Assembly: GCF_000499845.2 (NCBI RefSeq)
Contig: NC_023756.2
Span: 35,785,273-35,849,272 of the forward strand
From: Phaseolus vulgaris
Taxonomy: Eukaryota > Streptophyta > Magnoliopsida > Fabales > Fabaceae
DNA length: 64,000 nucleotides
Direction of reading: 5' to 3'
A program made the position numbers and the translations under genes. Of this stretch, positions 20,833 through 31,967 are shown one piece after another. The notes beneath the pieces are model-generated. The model saw only the letters and a program-made list of their open reading frames with translations, did no database searches and was not told the origin of the DNA. Within the stretch, counting starts at the first letter, position 1. Every line of letters begins with the position of its first letter.

Positions 20833-22120
20833 TGTTCCGTCCGGTTGACCTGGGACGTCTTCGTGCGCGACCTCAACCGTCAGCTAGGGACTCCTTCCCA
20901 CTGGTTACCTGTAGATTCCTGCAAAGAAGAAGGACAAAAGGGCGCCCTAGCGGCCGTTTGCACTCCGACGCTCAAGTCAGCCAGCAAGAAACACCAAAAC
21001 TATGCACCTCCGTATCGGAGCACCGCGTATGGCACTCTGAAGGTGGTAAAAAGGAAACTGTGTCTAGTGTCTATTTCTCCTTCTAGCAAAAATCCTTCCC
21101 TAGTCCCTTGTGCGTAACCTCAAGGCTCGAGCAAGCAACTAAAGAGTTTCTGGGAAATTTGCCAAAAGTTCCAACTCTGTTTCCAACATTCTCGGCGCTA
21201 TTTAAACTGCCCAAGCATTTAAAGTGTCTTAAATCGCTTTTAATCATAAAACGTAACGCACTTAATTAACGCGTCTAATTAGAAAACGTAGCGCATTTAA
21301 GACGTTGAAACGCTTGGGAGCCTTTATAGTACCTTAAACGCTCGAAATAGAAACTATATTGAATGACTTTAATTACCTGGTACCTGACTAAATGGTGTTT
21401 CTATTCTGACCTGCCTGTCGTACACGTGGAGGGCCTCACAGCACCGTGACCCCATCTGGGGACGTTTTTGCCCATGTGGGGACGTTTCTACGTGTGAGTC
21501 CTCCTGCTTGGGAGTGCTACTGCGCAAGGGGTGACTTTTTGGGTGCCAACTCATGCCCCCAATCATCTAGTCACTCACTTTGAGAGCGTATCTGCCTTCC
21601 TCTCATACCCTGCACCTGGCTACCCTGGGCGTGACCCTCCCCTTGAGTCGTATCTGTCCAAAAGGCGTCTCTGAGGCGGCAGGGGTACTTCACGAGTCAG
21701 GCTGCCCTACACTGGTGCTATTACTATGGCCTTGAAGCCACCTTTTCCTTCTCTTTATCACTATCCCCTGGTTATCAGGGGTCTGAGGCCTTCCCACGGC
21801 GTCGCCCCCTCCATGGTCTTTCCTACCCATGGGTGTCGGGGAGTGGCGTTGTGGTCACCTTGCTTTTGGGTCATTCCAACTTGGCGACGCCCTGCTAGGC
21901 GACGCCTTATCTTGGCGACGCCCTGCTAGGCGACGCCTTATCTTGGCGACGCCCTGCTAGACGACGCCTCTTCTTGGCGACGCTTCATCTTGGCGACGCC
22001 TGCGCTTGGCGTCACCCCACCTAGGCGACGCATTACGTTGACTTTGACCTCGACGCTGACTTTGACCTTGACGCTGACTTTGACCTTGACTTCGTCAACG
22101 CCCGGGTATGGGACGGTACA
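20833..22120 (-). repeat. Element C 3' LTR
   Basis: 1288 bp, tgttccgtcc to gggacggtaca. It aligns to the A LTRs but is clearly diverged. The TATA box (TATAAA on the minus strand) is at 21323-21328. A TTGAC-rich cluster lies at about 22035-22098. GGCGACGCC repeats lie at about 21885-22030. The cross-family block is at 20963-20978. Confidence 0.92.
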
Positions 22121-22136
22121 CAAGCCCCCCAGTCTT
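22121..22136 (-). other. Element C polypurine tract
   Basis: The minus strand reads aagactggggggcttg before the 3' LTR, as in A. Confidence 0.85.
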
Positions 22137-22609
22137 AAGCTGATGACTTGTCTTCAGCGAAAAGACTAAGGCCTCGCCCATGCCATCTGCGTGGCACCCG
22201 CTGATGTGTCATTCTTTCTGACGTGGCCACCTTGAAAACATTGACGTGACACTCTCTGAACCCCTGGGGTGATCTTAATGGCTGATTGGACATCCTTTGA
22301 AACGAGAAAACAACACTTTTTGGGCTACGCTTAATCGCGTGCCACGTGGTTCATCACGCGGTCATACCTAAGAGCCTCTTGCGCTCCCCTTGAGTGCCTA
22401 ATCCCTTGACACGCGGCGCAATCAAACGGTCCCCAATTAACGCCCCTTGAGTTGCGGGTGTAACGTTTAAGTTACCCAAACCCCGCGCTTGAAACCACTG
22501 TTACATCCACTTCCTCTGCCTTTCCTCACTGTTCATCTTCTTCGAATTTCTTCTCTCGCGACCCTTGCTCTTTCTTGCTTCCGCTCTCCACATCCTTCGA
22601 TCCCCAAAG
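22137..22609 (+). promoter_or_regulatory. Putative promoter and 5'UTR of element C antisense gene 1
   Basis: Aligns with 1648-2124 of A, including the G-box in gcgtgccacgtgg (22343-22348) and the end ccccaaag|gt, a predicted splice donor at 22610. The promoter function is inferred. Confidence 0.45.
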
Positions 22610-22788
22610 GTACGGTTTTTTCTCTCCTTGATGACTCCCTTTACTGCATGAACTGTCGTGGTTATACGAACTCGCTTGCTCCGCTTGAAACCCTATGGTT
22701 ATCTGCATGCGTTTAGCTATAAATACTCTCATTCTGCTATATCTGAATTGGTCTGTGCTCTGTTATTCTCGCTGCTGCAGGTTCAGTG

Positions 22789-24033
22789 ATGACTTCGTCG
22801 AGGCGTCTCGCCCTTGCCAAATTCCCGAAGAAGGCAAGGTCCGCCAAAGAGGGTGGAGACGCGGTTACCCCTGCCATGCCAACCGTCGCTTCCCTGCCGA
22901 CTCCTCCTCCGTCCGCCTCTCCTTCTCCCATTGCCGCGGTACCATTGGCCATGGCATCGACTCCTGCCCCAGCACGCCCCAACAAAGGGAAGAGGGTGCT
23001 GGTGGTAGATTCTGACAGTGAAGATTCGGGCGTCGCCTTGGTTTCCAGTAAGAGGAGGGCTACGGGCGTTCCTGTCTTGACAGTCGCGTCTCCCGGTGGT
23101 GGGAGTTCTCTCAGGGACGATCCTCCAAGTGCCACATCACCTCCACCTCCACCTGCCCACGAGGAACGAGAGGAAAGGATTGATTCAGTTCCCCCGCCCT
23201 CGCCGTTACCGCTTCGTGACGCAGCTGAGGCCTCTGGCTCTGCCCCTCCTGCATCAGTTCCAGCTTCGACTTCTCGAAAGCCCCGAATTCCTCGCCCCAT
23301 CCATAGGGAGTTGACGCAGGGTTTCACTGAGGGGATGTCGCCGACTGATCCTCACAAGGGGGGAGGCATGCCTTACTATATGGGGGCATTCCTGGCGGTG
23401 GCACTCAAGTGGCGCACCCAGGCTCGAAGCGCTATCAAGGGGAGGGAGGCTCTCCGCAAACTGAGACAAGAAGTGGGAGCGTTGAAGGAGGAGAAACAAA
23501 ACTGGGTGCTCAAGGAGGAAGCTTCCCAATCCTTGCTAAAACTGGCCCACGAGGACAGGGAGGGGGCCGAGGCGTACGCGCGCGAACTTGAACAGGCGCA
23601 TGTCAATCAGCTAGCCCAACTCACTTCCTACCAAATCCAAAGCCTTGGCCTCCAAGAGGCGGCTCTTGCCTCCGAAGTACAGCGGAAAAAACTTGAAGAA
23701 CTGGACGCTGCTTGGAGGCAGAGGTTAAGCGAGAAAGAGAACGCCTTGGCTGCGAAGGTCGAAGCCTTGGGCCTTCTCCAAGCCGAGGCTAACAAGCTCC
23801 GCGTGGAGAAGGAATTCCTGGATAAACAGTTGACCTCCAAGGACTCTAGGGTTGCGGAACTAGAAGGGGAGGTCCAAGGACTGACTGGGGAGATGGCGGG
23901 CGCGTTTGAAGAGGGCTTCCAAGAGGCTCTGGCTCAGGCGTCCTGCGAGAACCCTGGCATTAATATTTCAAACTGCGACCCCACACACCAGGTCGTCGAC
24001 GGGAAGGTCGTGCCCTTTGACTTGGATGACTGA
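22789..24033 (+). CDS. Element C antisense gene 1: coiled-coil protein lacking the domain exon
   Basis: A 414-codon open frame from ATG 22789 (MTSSRRLALAKF) to TGA at 24031-24033, exactly matching the length of A exon 3 and mostly identical in protein. It has a Pro/Ser/Ala-rich N-terminal half, the motif RELTQGFTEGM, a long coiled coil, and the end DGKVVPFDLDD. The predicted intron is 22610-22780, from the 5'UTR donor to acceptor GCTGCAG. Its left part matches the first A intron and its right part the second A intron, so the domain exon was deleted within introns. Translation would start at this ATG after splicing. Role unknown. Confidence 0.68.
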   Translation: MTSSRRLALAKFPKKARSAKEGGDAVTPAMPTVASLPTPPPSASPSPIAAVPLAMASTPAPARPNKGKRVLVVDSDSEDSGVALVSSKRRATGVPVLTVASPGGGSSLRDDPPSATSPPPPPAHEEREERIDSVPPPSPLPLRDAAEASGSAPPASVPASTSRKPRIPRPIHRELTQGFTEGMSPTDPHKGGGMPYYMGAFLAVALKWRTQARSAIKGREALRKLRQEVGALKEEKQNWVLKEEASQSLLKLAHEDREGAEAYARELEQAHVNQLAQLTSYQIQSLGLQEAALASEVQRKKLEELDAAWRQRLSEKENALAAKVEALGLLQAEANKLRVEKEFLDKQLTSKDSRVAELEGEVQGLTGEMAGAFEEGFQEALAQASCENPGINISNCDPTHQVVDGKVVPFDLDD

Positions 24034-24724
24034 GCCGCCGTCTCCCACCCGCCACCTTTACCTTTCGAGCTTTACAGTTATTTTTGCCACTCTGTGATAA
24101 ACTTGTAACTCCTTTGCACTTTGTCGGAACTTTGGATTTTGCATGACTAATTCGTGCCTTTGCGTTATCAAATTCTGTTTGTATGATTTTACCTTCCTTT
24201 CTCATTTCCATATGCTCCGACCGCTTTGCCCCCCATCGCGTTCCTTCGTGGCTTGTTCCGCCTTCGTATCTATGAGGCCTCTGCCTCGTGAAGGCATCAG
24301 TGGCTTTGCCGTCATTGTAACGCAAAAGTTGAGGCATACTCCAGGCCCCAAACGTTCGGGATAAGGCCACACATCAATGCCCACGCCCACGGAGAGGCTC
24401 GCCTAACGGCGCCGTATCGTCCGTGGGTGTCTCAAACTCCTAAGCGGACTGTCCCCTGATTCTCGGTGCCCGGCGCCCACGCCTGAGGAGAGGCCTGCTA
24501 CCGTAGCGTCGTATCGTCCTCAAGGTGTCTAAAACGCCAGTCGCTGGGAAAGCTCAAAGCCCTCCAGGGGTCATTCCCTCCACGGTCTTTCCTTCCCATG
24601 GGTATCGGGGAACGACCCTTTTCGCTTGCACCCTTTCTCTTCTCGCGAAGAGTTTTTCCAGTGTTCGCTCCCACCGGCGCTTTACCCTTGCCAACACTTC
24701 AAACCTCCCTGATTCTATTCAAGA
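24034..24724. other. Spacer between antisense genes 1 and 2 of element C
   Basis: Contains the probable 3'UTR of gene 1, two copies of the motif around gccgtatcgtcc (near 24412 and 24509) and one copy of the ~38-bp ccatgg/cccatggg motif at about 24575. It may contain the promoter of gene 2. Short ORFs are not supported. Confidence 0.5.
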
Positions 24725-25690
24725 ATGTCTTCTCGTGCTACTCCCCCCAGGGTCAACCCCAAGGACCTGTACCCTTGGGCTTCGAGGGAGCTTCTTGACG
24801 AATGCTCCTGCTTACTCTCCACCAGGGCCATACGGGAACACAAAGGGGATCCCTGCTCCTATGATCACCGTGCCTTCGCAAGGAGGCATGACGACGACAT
24901 TGCTGTGCTCCCTTGCACTCTAGGGGAGCCAGTATGTGGAGATGAGCGGGCCAACGACGGGGTCCCCTTCTTTTACTGTTACCAGGTGGTTTTCAAAATC
25001 ATCGGTGTGCGCCTGCCCTTCTCCAGGTTTGAGAAGGAACTGCTGACGGAGATCAATGCCGCTCCGGCCCAGTTATATCCCAACAGCTGGGCTTTTGTCA
25101 AGGCCTTTGACATCCTTTTCGGGTTTCTGGGTTGTGCACCCTCGGTGGACATCTTTCTTCACTTCTTTGAGGTGAAGCGGCAGAGGAACAACCTCTGGGT
25201 AACTCTCAGTAACGTTCCTGGCAGAGTTCTCCTGACCCCTTTCCAAAACTCGTTCACTGGGTGGAAAGGCCGGTTCTTTAAGATTTGCCGTTCTGACCTC
25301 GTTCCCTTCGCCCTGGATGGTTTTCCACTGTACTGGGTGAGGGAGACGAGGGCCCTTAAATCCAAACACTTCAAGAAGCTGGCCCCAAATGACCAGGTGG
25401 TTTGCCGGATTCTCGCCGAGGCGGGAGGTTTTGACTTTGCCACCTTGATCAGTTTGGAGTTCAACGCTGGAACTCTCGAAAAGTATATAGGTATGAGTCG
25501 CTGCCCTAGAAACTTCCGCCTTTATCGTTCTCTATCTGGGTGTGTTTTGCTTCATGGTGTCCCTGACATGTTCATCTTCCTTGGTGCAGGATCGAAAATA
25601 AATCAAGAGCGGAGGACACGACTTACCCGAGCTCTGCGGGCTGAGAGCGAGGCTCCGTCTGCTTCCCGTGCTGACTCCGATGGCCACTGA
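24725..25690 (+). CDS. Element C antisense gene 2: conserved transposon-domain protein with short tail
   Basis: ATG 24725 (MSSRATPP). The coding exon 24725-25490 is the counterpart of A exon 2, with FEKELLTEINAAPAQL, NSWAFVKAF, SVDIFLHFFEVK, FQNSFTGWKGRFFK and GFPLYW. The predicted intron 25491-25589 (G|GTATGAG to GGTGCAG|GA) is 99 bp with no stop, so the frame stays open even unspliced. Splicing in phase 1 gives 288 residues with a 33-residue basic/Ser tail instead of the coiled coil. No internal stop is present, so this is the best-preserved copy of the domain. It ends about 130 bp before the pol-side tandem repeats and is convergent with pol. Function unknown. Confidence 0.75.
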   Translation: MSSRATPPRVNPKDLYPWASRELLDECSCLLSTRAIREHKGDPCSYDHRAFARRHDDDIAVLPCTLGEPVCGDERANDGVPFFYCYQVVFKIIGVRLPFSRFEKELLTEINAAPAQLYPNSWAFVKAFDILFGFLGCAPSVDIFLHFFEVKRQRNNLWVTLSNVPGRVLLTPFQNSFTGWKGRFFKICRSDLVPFALDGFPLYWVRETRALKSKHFKKLAPNDQVVCRILAEAGGFDFATLISLEFNAGTLEKYIGMSRCPRNFRLYRSLSGCVLLHGVPDMFIFLGAGSKINQERRTRLTRALRAESEAPSASRADSDGH

Positions 25691-25823
25691 GAAGTGGTTT
25701 GTTTGTGCTTTTGTATGAGTTGTAATGTTTGCCCTATTCGCATTACTCCCATTTGTATTGAACACTGCTTATAATATCAATTCTACTATACCATACTTGG
25801 TTTTTGTAACGCCGTTTTACTTT

Positions 25824-27019
25824 GCATACGCCTCATACATTGTGCGCTTTTCCTCCGTCATGTTTCTTAGCGACGCCTTCTTTCTTGGCGACGCCTTCTT
25901 TCTTGGCGACGCCTTCTTTCTTGGCGACGCCTTCTTTCTTGGCGACGCCTTCTTTCTTAGCGATGCCTTCTTTCTTGGCGACGCCTTCTTTCTTGGCGGC
26001 GCTTTCTTTTTTGGCGACGCCTTCTTTCTTGGCGACGCCCTCTTTCTTGGCGACGCCTCACGCTATTTCAAACGGAGAAAAATAAAGACTAAGAACCAAG
26101 GCACGGTTTTTCTCAAACTTGTTTTCTTTTCTTCTTTTATTTGGGTGACCTCATTAAAAAACCCCGGAAAGGGGAAAAAGAGCGTCCCCTTTAACAAGAC
26201 TGTTACATAGCTGCTTTACATAAGTCAACTAAAATAAAACTTCAGGTTGGCTGCATTCCAACTGCGCGGGATGGGACCTCCTTCCAAGGTCTCTAGGTTG
26301 TACGAACCGTTGCCCTTAGCCTCGGTAACTCTGCAGGGTCCGGTCCACTTGGGAGACAGCTTATTCTCCAGCTCGTATGGGTGGGCTTTCCTCATAACTA
26401 GGTCGCCAATCTGAAACTGTCGCGGCTTTACCTTAGACCTATAATGGCGCTCTACTCTTCTCTTCACCGCTTCAGCTTTTATTCTGGCTTCTTCCCTGGC
26501 TTCGTCTAGTAGATCCAGGTTTACCCGCCTTTCTTCGTTGGATTCCTCCACCACAAAGTTTTGAAAACATGGTGAGCTTTCACGTATCTCTACAGGAATC
26601 ATCGCGTCCGACCCATACACCAAACTAAAAGGCGTCTCCATGGTAGAAGATTGGGGCGTGGTGTGCTATGCCCATACGATCCTTGGAACTTCCTCCGCCC
26701 ACGCCCCTTTGGCCTTCTCTAACCTTCTCTTTAACCCCCTCAGCAAAACTCTGTTTGCTGACAACACTTGCCCGTTGGTCTGGGGGTGTTCGACTGACGC
26801 GAACACCTGCTTGATACCTACCTCGGCGCACAGATTTCTCAACTGCTGACTGGCGAACTGGGTCCCGTTATCGGATATCAAGCGCCTAGGTACGCCAAAG
26901 CGGCACACAATGTTCTTCCACACAAAGTGCTGTACCTTGTGCGCAGTGATCTGTGCCACGGGCTCTGCCTCTATCCACTAGGTGAAGTACTCGATGGCAA
27001 CGATCAAATACTTCATCTG
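25824..27019 (-). repeat. Tandem duplication copy 1: repeat array plus integrase 3' end
   Basis: 1196 bp, duplicated head-to-tail as 27020-28161. It contains the 18-bp array, the 3' end of pol and the C-terminal half of integrase on the minus strand, opening mid-catalytic core (AQITAHKVQHFVWKN), with a small lesion near 26640-26670. The junction is ctg|gcatacg. The two copies differ by a few bases and by three 18-bp units. Confidence 0.93.
25861..26060. repeat. 18-bp tandem array, 11 units
   Basis: The unit is ttctttcttggcgacgcc with occasional substitutions (agcgacgcc, ggcggcgct). It is repeated about 11 times here and 8 times in the duplicate at 27057-27202. The array lies just 3' of pol on the minus strand. 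The core GGCGACGCC also recurs in the A and C LTRs. Confidence 0.93.
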
Positions 27020-28161
27020 GCATACGCCTCATACATTGTGCGCTTTTCCTCCGTCATGTTTCTTAGCGACGCCTTCTTTCTTGGCGATGCCTTCTTTCTT
27101 GGCGACGCCTTCTTTCTTGGCGGTGCTTTCTTTTTTGGCGACGTCTTCTTTCTTGGCGACGCCTTCTTTCTTGGCGACGCCCTCTTTCTTGGCGACGCCT
27201 CACGCTACTTCAAACGGAGAAAAATAAAGACTAAGAACCAAGGCACGATTTTTCTCAAACTTGTTTTCTTTTCTTCTTTTATTTAGGTGACCTCATTAAA
27301 AAACCCCGGAAAGGGGAAAAAGAGCGTCCCCTTTAACAAGACTGTTACATAGCTGCTTTACATAAGTCAACTAAAATAAAACTTCAGGTTGGCTGCATTC
27401 CAACTGCGCGGGATGGGACCTCCTTCCAAGGTCTCTAGGTTGTACGAACCGTTGCCCTTAGCCTCGGTAACTCTGCAGGGTCCGGTCCACTTGGGAGACA
27501 GCTTATTCTCCAGCTCGTATGGGTGGGCTTTCCTCATAACTAGGTCGCCAATCTGAAACTGTCGCGGCTTTACCTTAGACCTATAATGGCGCTCTACTCT
27601 TCTCTTCACCGCTTCAGCTTTTATTCTGGCTTCTTCCCTGGCTTCGTCTAGTAGATCCCGGTTTACCCGCCTTTCTTCGTTGGATTCCTCCACCACAAAG
27701 TTTTGAAAACATGGTGAGCTTTCATGTATCTCTACAGGAATCATCGCGTCCGACCCATACACCAAACTAGAAGGCGTCTCCATGGTAGAAGATTGGGGCG
27801 TGGTGTGGTATGCCCATACGATCCTTGGAACTTCCTCTGCCCACGCCCCTTTGGCCTTCTCTAACCTTCTCTTTAACCCCCTCAGCAAAACTTTGTTTGC
27901 AGACTCAACTTGCCCGTTGGTCTGGGGGTGTTCGACTGACGCGAACACCTGCTTGATACCTACCTCGGCGCACAGATTTCTCAACTGCTGACTGGCGAAC
28001 TGGGTCCCGTTATCGGATATCAAGCGCCTAGGTACGCCAAAGCGGCACACAATGTTCTTCCACACAAAGTGCTGTACCTTGTGCGCAGTGATCTGTGCCA
28101 CGGGCTCTGCCTCTATCCACTTGGTGAAGTACTCGATGGCAACGATCAAATACTTCATCTG
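27020..28161 (-). repeat. Tandem duplication copy 2
   Basis: 1142 bp, the same unit as 25824-27019 but with eight 18-bp repeats. This copy is continuous with the rest of pol, so it carries the original integrase 3' end, and copy 1 is the extra one. Confidence 0.92.
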
Positions 28162-29019
28162 CCTTATTGCCAGTGGGAATGGGCCCAGGATGTCGATTCC
28201 CCATGTATGAAAAGGCCACGGGCTATATATGGATCGCAGTTCTTCTGGCGGCGCCTTGTGCCAGTCAGCGTGCTTTAGGCATTGCCTGCAGCGCTGGGCG
28301 TGTCGCGCGCAGTCCTCTTTTCCTGTTGGGCAGAAGAACCCTGCGCGTATCACCTTGGAGGCTAAGGACCTTCCTCCTACGTGGCTCCCGCAAATGCCTT
28401 CGTGGAGCTCCGCCATTATCCTGGTACACTCGTCGCCACTTACACACGTTAGGATAGGGTGAGTGAAACCGTGCCTGAACAACACTCCATCCACCAGAGT
28501 ATATCTTGCGGCATTTCTCTTGACCTTCTTACCCTCTTCCGGCTCCACTGGGAGAGCCCCATCCGCCAGGCACCGTTTGTACGGCGTCATCCAGGTGTCT
28601 CCCTCGGCTAGGACACATACCTGCATTTGCCTTCCTTCTTCAGGCATGTCCGCGTACGTGCTGATGCGGGGCGTCTTCAGCGTATCTTGGGTTAGAGAGC
28701 GATGACTCCTTGGACTCTTTCTTGTTGTACAGATCTGGAGGACATCCACCCTGTTATCTTCCACGAATTTACGCGGAGCCTTGAGCGTCTCTTGGATCAC
28801 TGTCCTCTGTCTACCCCCCTTGCCTGAGCTGGCCAACTTGGCAAGCAGGTCGGCTCTGGCATTCTGCTCCCTTGGGACATGTATCAGCTCAAGAGCGTTG
28901 AATGCTCCCTTCAGTAACTGGACGTATTTCAGATACGCCGCCATCTGGGGGTCCTTCGCCTGGAACTCGCTCGACACTTGCCCCGTGATCAGCTGGGAAT
29001 CGCTTTTCACCAGGAGGTT
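27367..29019 (-). pseudogene. Element C RNase H end and integrase
   Basis: A 547-codon open stretch on the minus strand, downstream of a TAG at 29017-29019. It starts within RNase H (LITGQVSSEF, HVPREQNARADLLAKL), then a linker and the integrase zinc-binding region (HEGICGSHVGG with RCRQC). The DDE core follows with WGIDILGPFP (first D), SDNGTQFAS (second D) and EHPQTNGQVESAN (E). It ends with the C-terminal domain (SPKWTGPCRVTE to NLKFYFS). The integrase motifs look intact, but the frame is cut off from RT by stops, so it is a pseudogene in context. Integrase inserts the cDNA into chromosomes. Confidence 0.88.
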
Positions 29020-30195
29020 CTATGCGCCCATCTCCTTGGCCAGGAGCATTCCTGCGATCAGAGCTTCGTATTCCGCCTGATTATTACTTGCCTTAAAGGC
29101 GGAGCGCAGGGCTTGCTCAATCAGCACGCCATTGGGTCCCTCCAAGACTATTCCCGCACCACTCCCTTGTTGGTTGGAAGAGCCATCAACCGAGAGCAAC
29201 CACTGCGAGCCCACCTCCACTTCTTGTTCACCACCGAGCGAGAGCTCTGCTACAAAATCTGCATACACTTGCCCTTTGATGGATCCTCTAGGCTCGTACT
29301 GGATGTCGAATTCTGACAACTCCACCGCCCAGCGCACCATTCTTCCAGCCACGTCAGGCTTCTACAGCACCTTTTGTATAGGGAGGTTTGTCATCACTAC
29401 CACCGTAAAGCTGTGGAAGTAATGACGGAGCCTCCTGGCTGAAAACACCACTGCTAACGCTGCCTTTTCCAACGCCTGGTATCTCGTCTCAGCGCCTTGC
29501 AGTGCCTTGCTTACGAAATAGATGGGCTTTTGACTCTGGTCCTGCTCCTGGACCAGCACCGAGCTGATAGCCCGCTCCGTTACCGTGAAGTATAGGCGGA
29601 GGGGCACGCCTGTTACCGGTTTGCAGAGGACCGGTGGCGTTGCCAGGTATTCTTTCAACTTAATGAAAGCCGCTTCGCACTCGTCAGTCCATGCGAAACG
29701 ACTATTTCTCTTGAGGCACTGGAAATATGGGTACCCCTTCTCTCCTCCGGCGGAAACAAACCTTGAGAGCGCCGCCATTCGCCCCGTCAACTGCTGTACT
29801 TCCTTCACCGACGTCGGGCTTCGCATGGCGATGATCGCGGCACATTTGTCGGGGTTCGCTTCTATCCCCCTCTCTGTGAGCATAAAACCCAAGAACTTAC
29901 CGGCCTCTACCCAGAAGACACACTTCTCAGGGTTTAACTTGAGGCGGTACTTGGATATGGTGACGAACAACTCCTCCAGGTCTGCCGTGTGCTGTGCCCT
30001 ATCCGGCGACGCCACCACCATGTCATCTACATAGGCGTACACATTCCTCCCTAGCATGGGCGCCAATACCTTGTCCATTAACCTTTGGTATGTGGCGCCT
30101 GCGTTCTTCAGCCCGAAAGGCATCACCTTATAACAGTAACTGCAAGTCTCAGTCATGAATGCAGTTTTACTCTCATCTCTCGGGTGCATCTTGAT
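29020..30195 (-). pseudogene. Element C reverse transcriptase and RNase H
   Basis: Minus strand. It resumes after a TAG at about 30193 that replaces the glutamine of GYNQIKM. RT has MPFGLKNAGATYQRLMD and the catalytic AYVDDMVVAS, then the thumb and LTGRMAALSRFVS. RNase H follows (VLVQEQDQ, LYFTVTERAISS, DGSSNQQGSGAGIVLEGPNG). A second TAG splits it near 29359 (PIQKVL|KPDVAG) and a third is at 29017-29019. The RT fingers are missing because of the gag-RT fusion deletion. Confidence 0.88.
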
Positions 30196-31324
30196 CTAGT
30201 TGTACCCTGAGAATGCGTCCAGGAAGCTCAGCACCTTGCTGCCAGATGCGCTATCCACCAACGCGTCGATGCTGGGCAGTGGGTACGATCGCCTCAATCT
30301 CTCAGCTATGTTAGGTACGGCGATCAGGTCCTTCAACTCCACCACAAAATTGTATCTCGCCGGCCTCGTTCTTTCTCTGGCCGGGCGATCGCCTCCCGCT
30401 GGACCCCGGGGCTGGGGCTTTCTGGCCTCGTAGGGGCGTCTCCCATCTGGTTTCTTCCTTCCCGTCGTGGTCTCATTGACCCTGGCGGGTTGAGCTCGCG
30501 TCGGTCCCCTCGGGCGCGAGGGTACGACGCTGGTGCGCTTCACACACACCTCTCCTTCGGAAGCGATATGTTCTACCACCCGACGCTGTAGCTCAGCGAA
30601 AGTCCTAGGGCGGTTGCGAATGATGCATTCCCCAAAAGGACCGGGGCATACGCCCTTCACGAACGCGTACACAATCATAGGTTCCTCTGTCGTACCAACC
30701 TTTACCACCTGGGCCCCGAAGCGATTGATGTACTCCTTTAGGGTCTCCCCTTGATACTGTTTCACATCAAACAAATCGTAGGAGACCGGCGGCGGGGCCT
30801 TGTTTGCTAGGTATTGTTCCCTGAACAATCGTGACAGTTGTCGGAAAGAGGTGATATGACCGTCCGGTAGGCTGATGAACCAGTCCATAGCCATCCCAGT
30901 CAAGGTGCTCATAAAGAGCTTGCACTTGGCGGCGTCAGAGCCGCCTACCAGGACCATCTGTGTGTGAAATGCAGCGAGGTGCGTCTCAGGGTCCTCCATC
31001 CTGGTGAAGATCACCTTGGGCCCTGCGAACGTGTTCGGGATCACTGCATCCAGAATCTCCTGCGAGAAGGGAGTGGAAAACTCCCTTGGGGGGGAGTGGT
31101 TCTCCATCTCGTCATGTTCACGTTGCCCCCGATTATTTCTCAGACCCCGGCGCAACTCCTCATTTACGCGGTGGAGTTCTTCATTCCTCTCATGCGAGGC
31201 TTCGAGATCTGCCTGCATGCGTTCCTGTTCCAGTTTCGACTCCGCCATATCCTCCTGCAGCCCCCGCATTATCTCCAGGACCTGTTGCATGGATAATTCT
31301 GCTGGGGCCGCGCGTGCTGTACCT
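30196..31324 (-). pseudogene. Element C gag fused in frame to RT fragment
   Basis: The minus-strand Gag is very similar to A (coiled coil, FSQEILDAVIPNTFAGPK, MAMDWFISLPDGH). At NIAERLRR it jumps directly to SYPLPSIDALVDSAS of RT, deleting the zinc knuckle, protease and RT fingers in one in-frame step. The N-terminal MALTRR start is gone: sequence after ARAAPAELSM runs straight into the LTR at 31325, losing the leader and PBS. Confidence 0.88.
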
Positions 31325-31967
31325 CGTCCGGTTGACCTGGGACGTCTTCGTGCGCGACCTCAACCGTCAGCTAGGGACTCCTTCCCACTGGTTACCTGTA
31401 GATTCCTGCAAAGAAGAAGGACAAAAGGGCGCCCTAGCGGCCGTTTGCACTCCGACGCTCAAGTCAGCCAGCAAGAAACACCAAAACTATGCACCTCCGT
31501 ATCGGAGCACCGCGTATGGCACTCTGAAGGTGGTAAAAAGGAAACTGTGTCTAGTGTCTATTTCTCCTTCTAGCAAAAATCCTTCCCTAGTCCCTTGTGC
31601 GTAACCTCAAGGCTCGAGCAAGCAACTAAAGAGTTTCTGGGAAATTTGCCAAAAGTTCCAACTCTGTTTCCAACATTCTCGGCGCTATTTAAACTGCCCA
31701 AGCATTTAAAGTGTCTTAAATCGCTTTTAATCATAAAACGTAACGCACTTAATTAACGCGTCTAATTAGAAAACGTAGCGCATTTAAGACGTTGAAACGC
31801 TTGGGAGCCTTTATAGTACCTTAAACGCTCGAAATAGAAACTATATTGAATGACTTTAATTACCTGGTACCTGACTAAATGGTGTTTCTATTCTGACCTG
31901 CCTGTCGTACACGTGGAGGGCCTCACAGCGCCGTGACCCCATCTGGGGACGTTTCTGCCCATCTGGG
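31325..31967 (-). repeat. Element C 5' LTR, left segment
   Basis: Matches the C 3' LTR from its fifth or sixth base (cgtccggttgacc) for 643 bp, ending at gcccatctggg. The outer five bases are lost in the junction with gag, where both sides share cgtc. Confidence 0.88.

Noticed and set aside
25725..26210. ORF encoding FFLGDA-type repeats
   Set aside because: It is the translation of the 18-bp tandem array (18 is a multiple of three, so any stop-free frame stays open).
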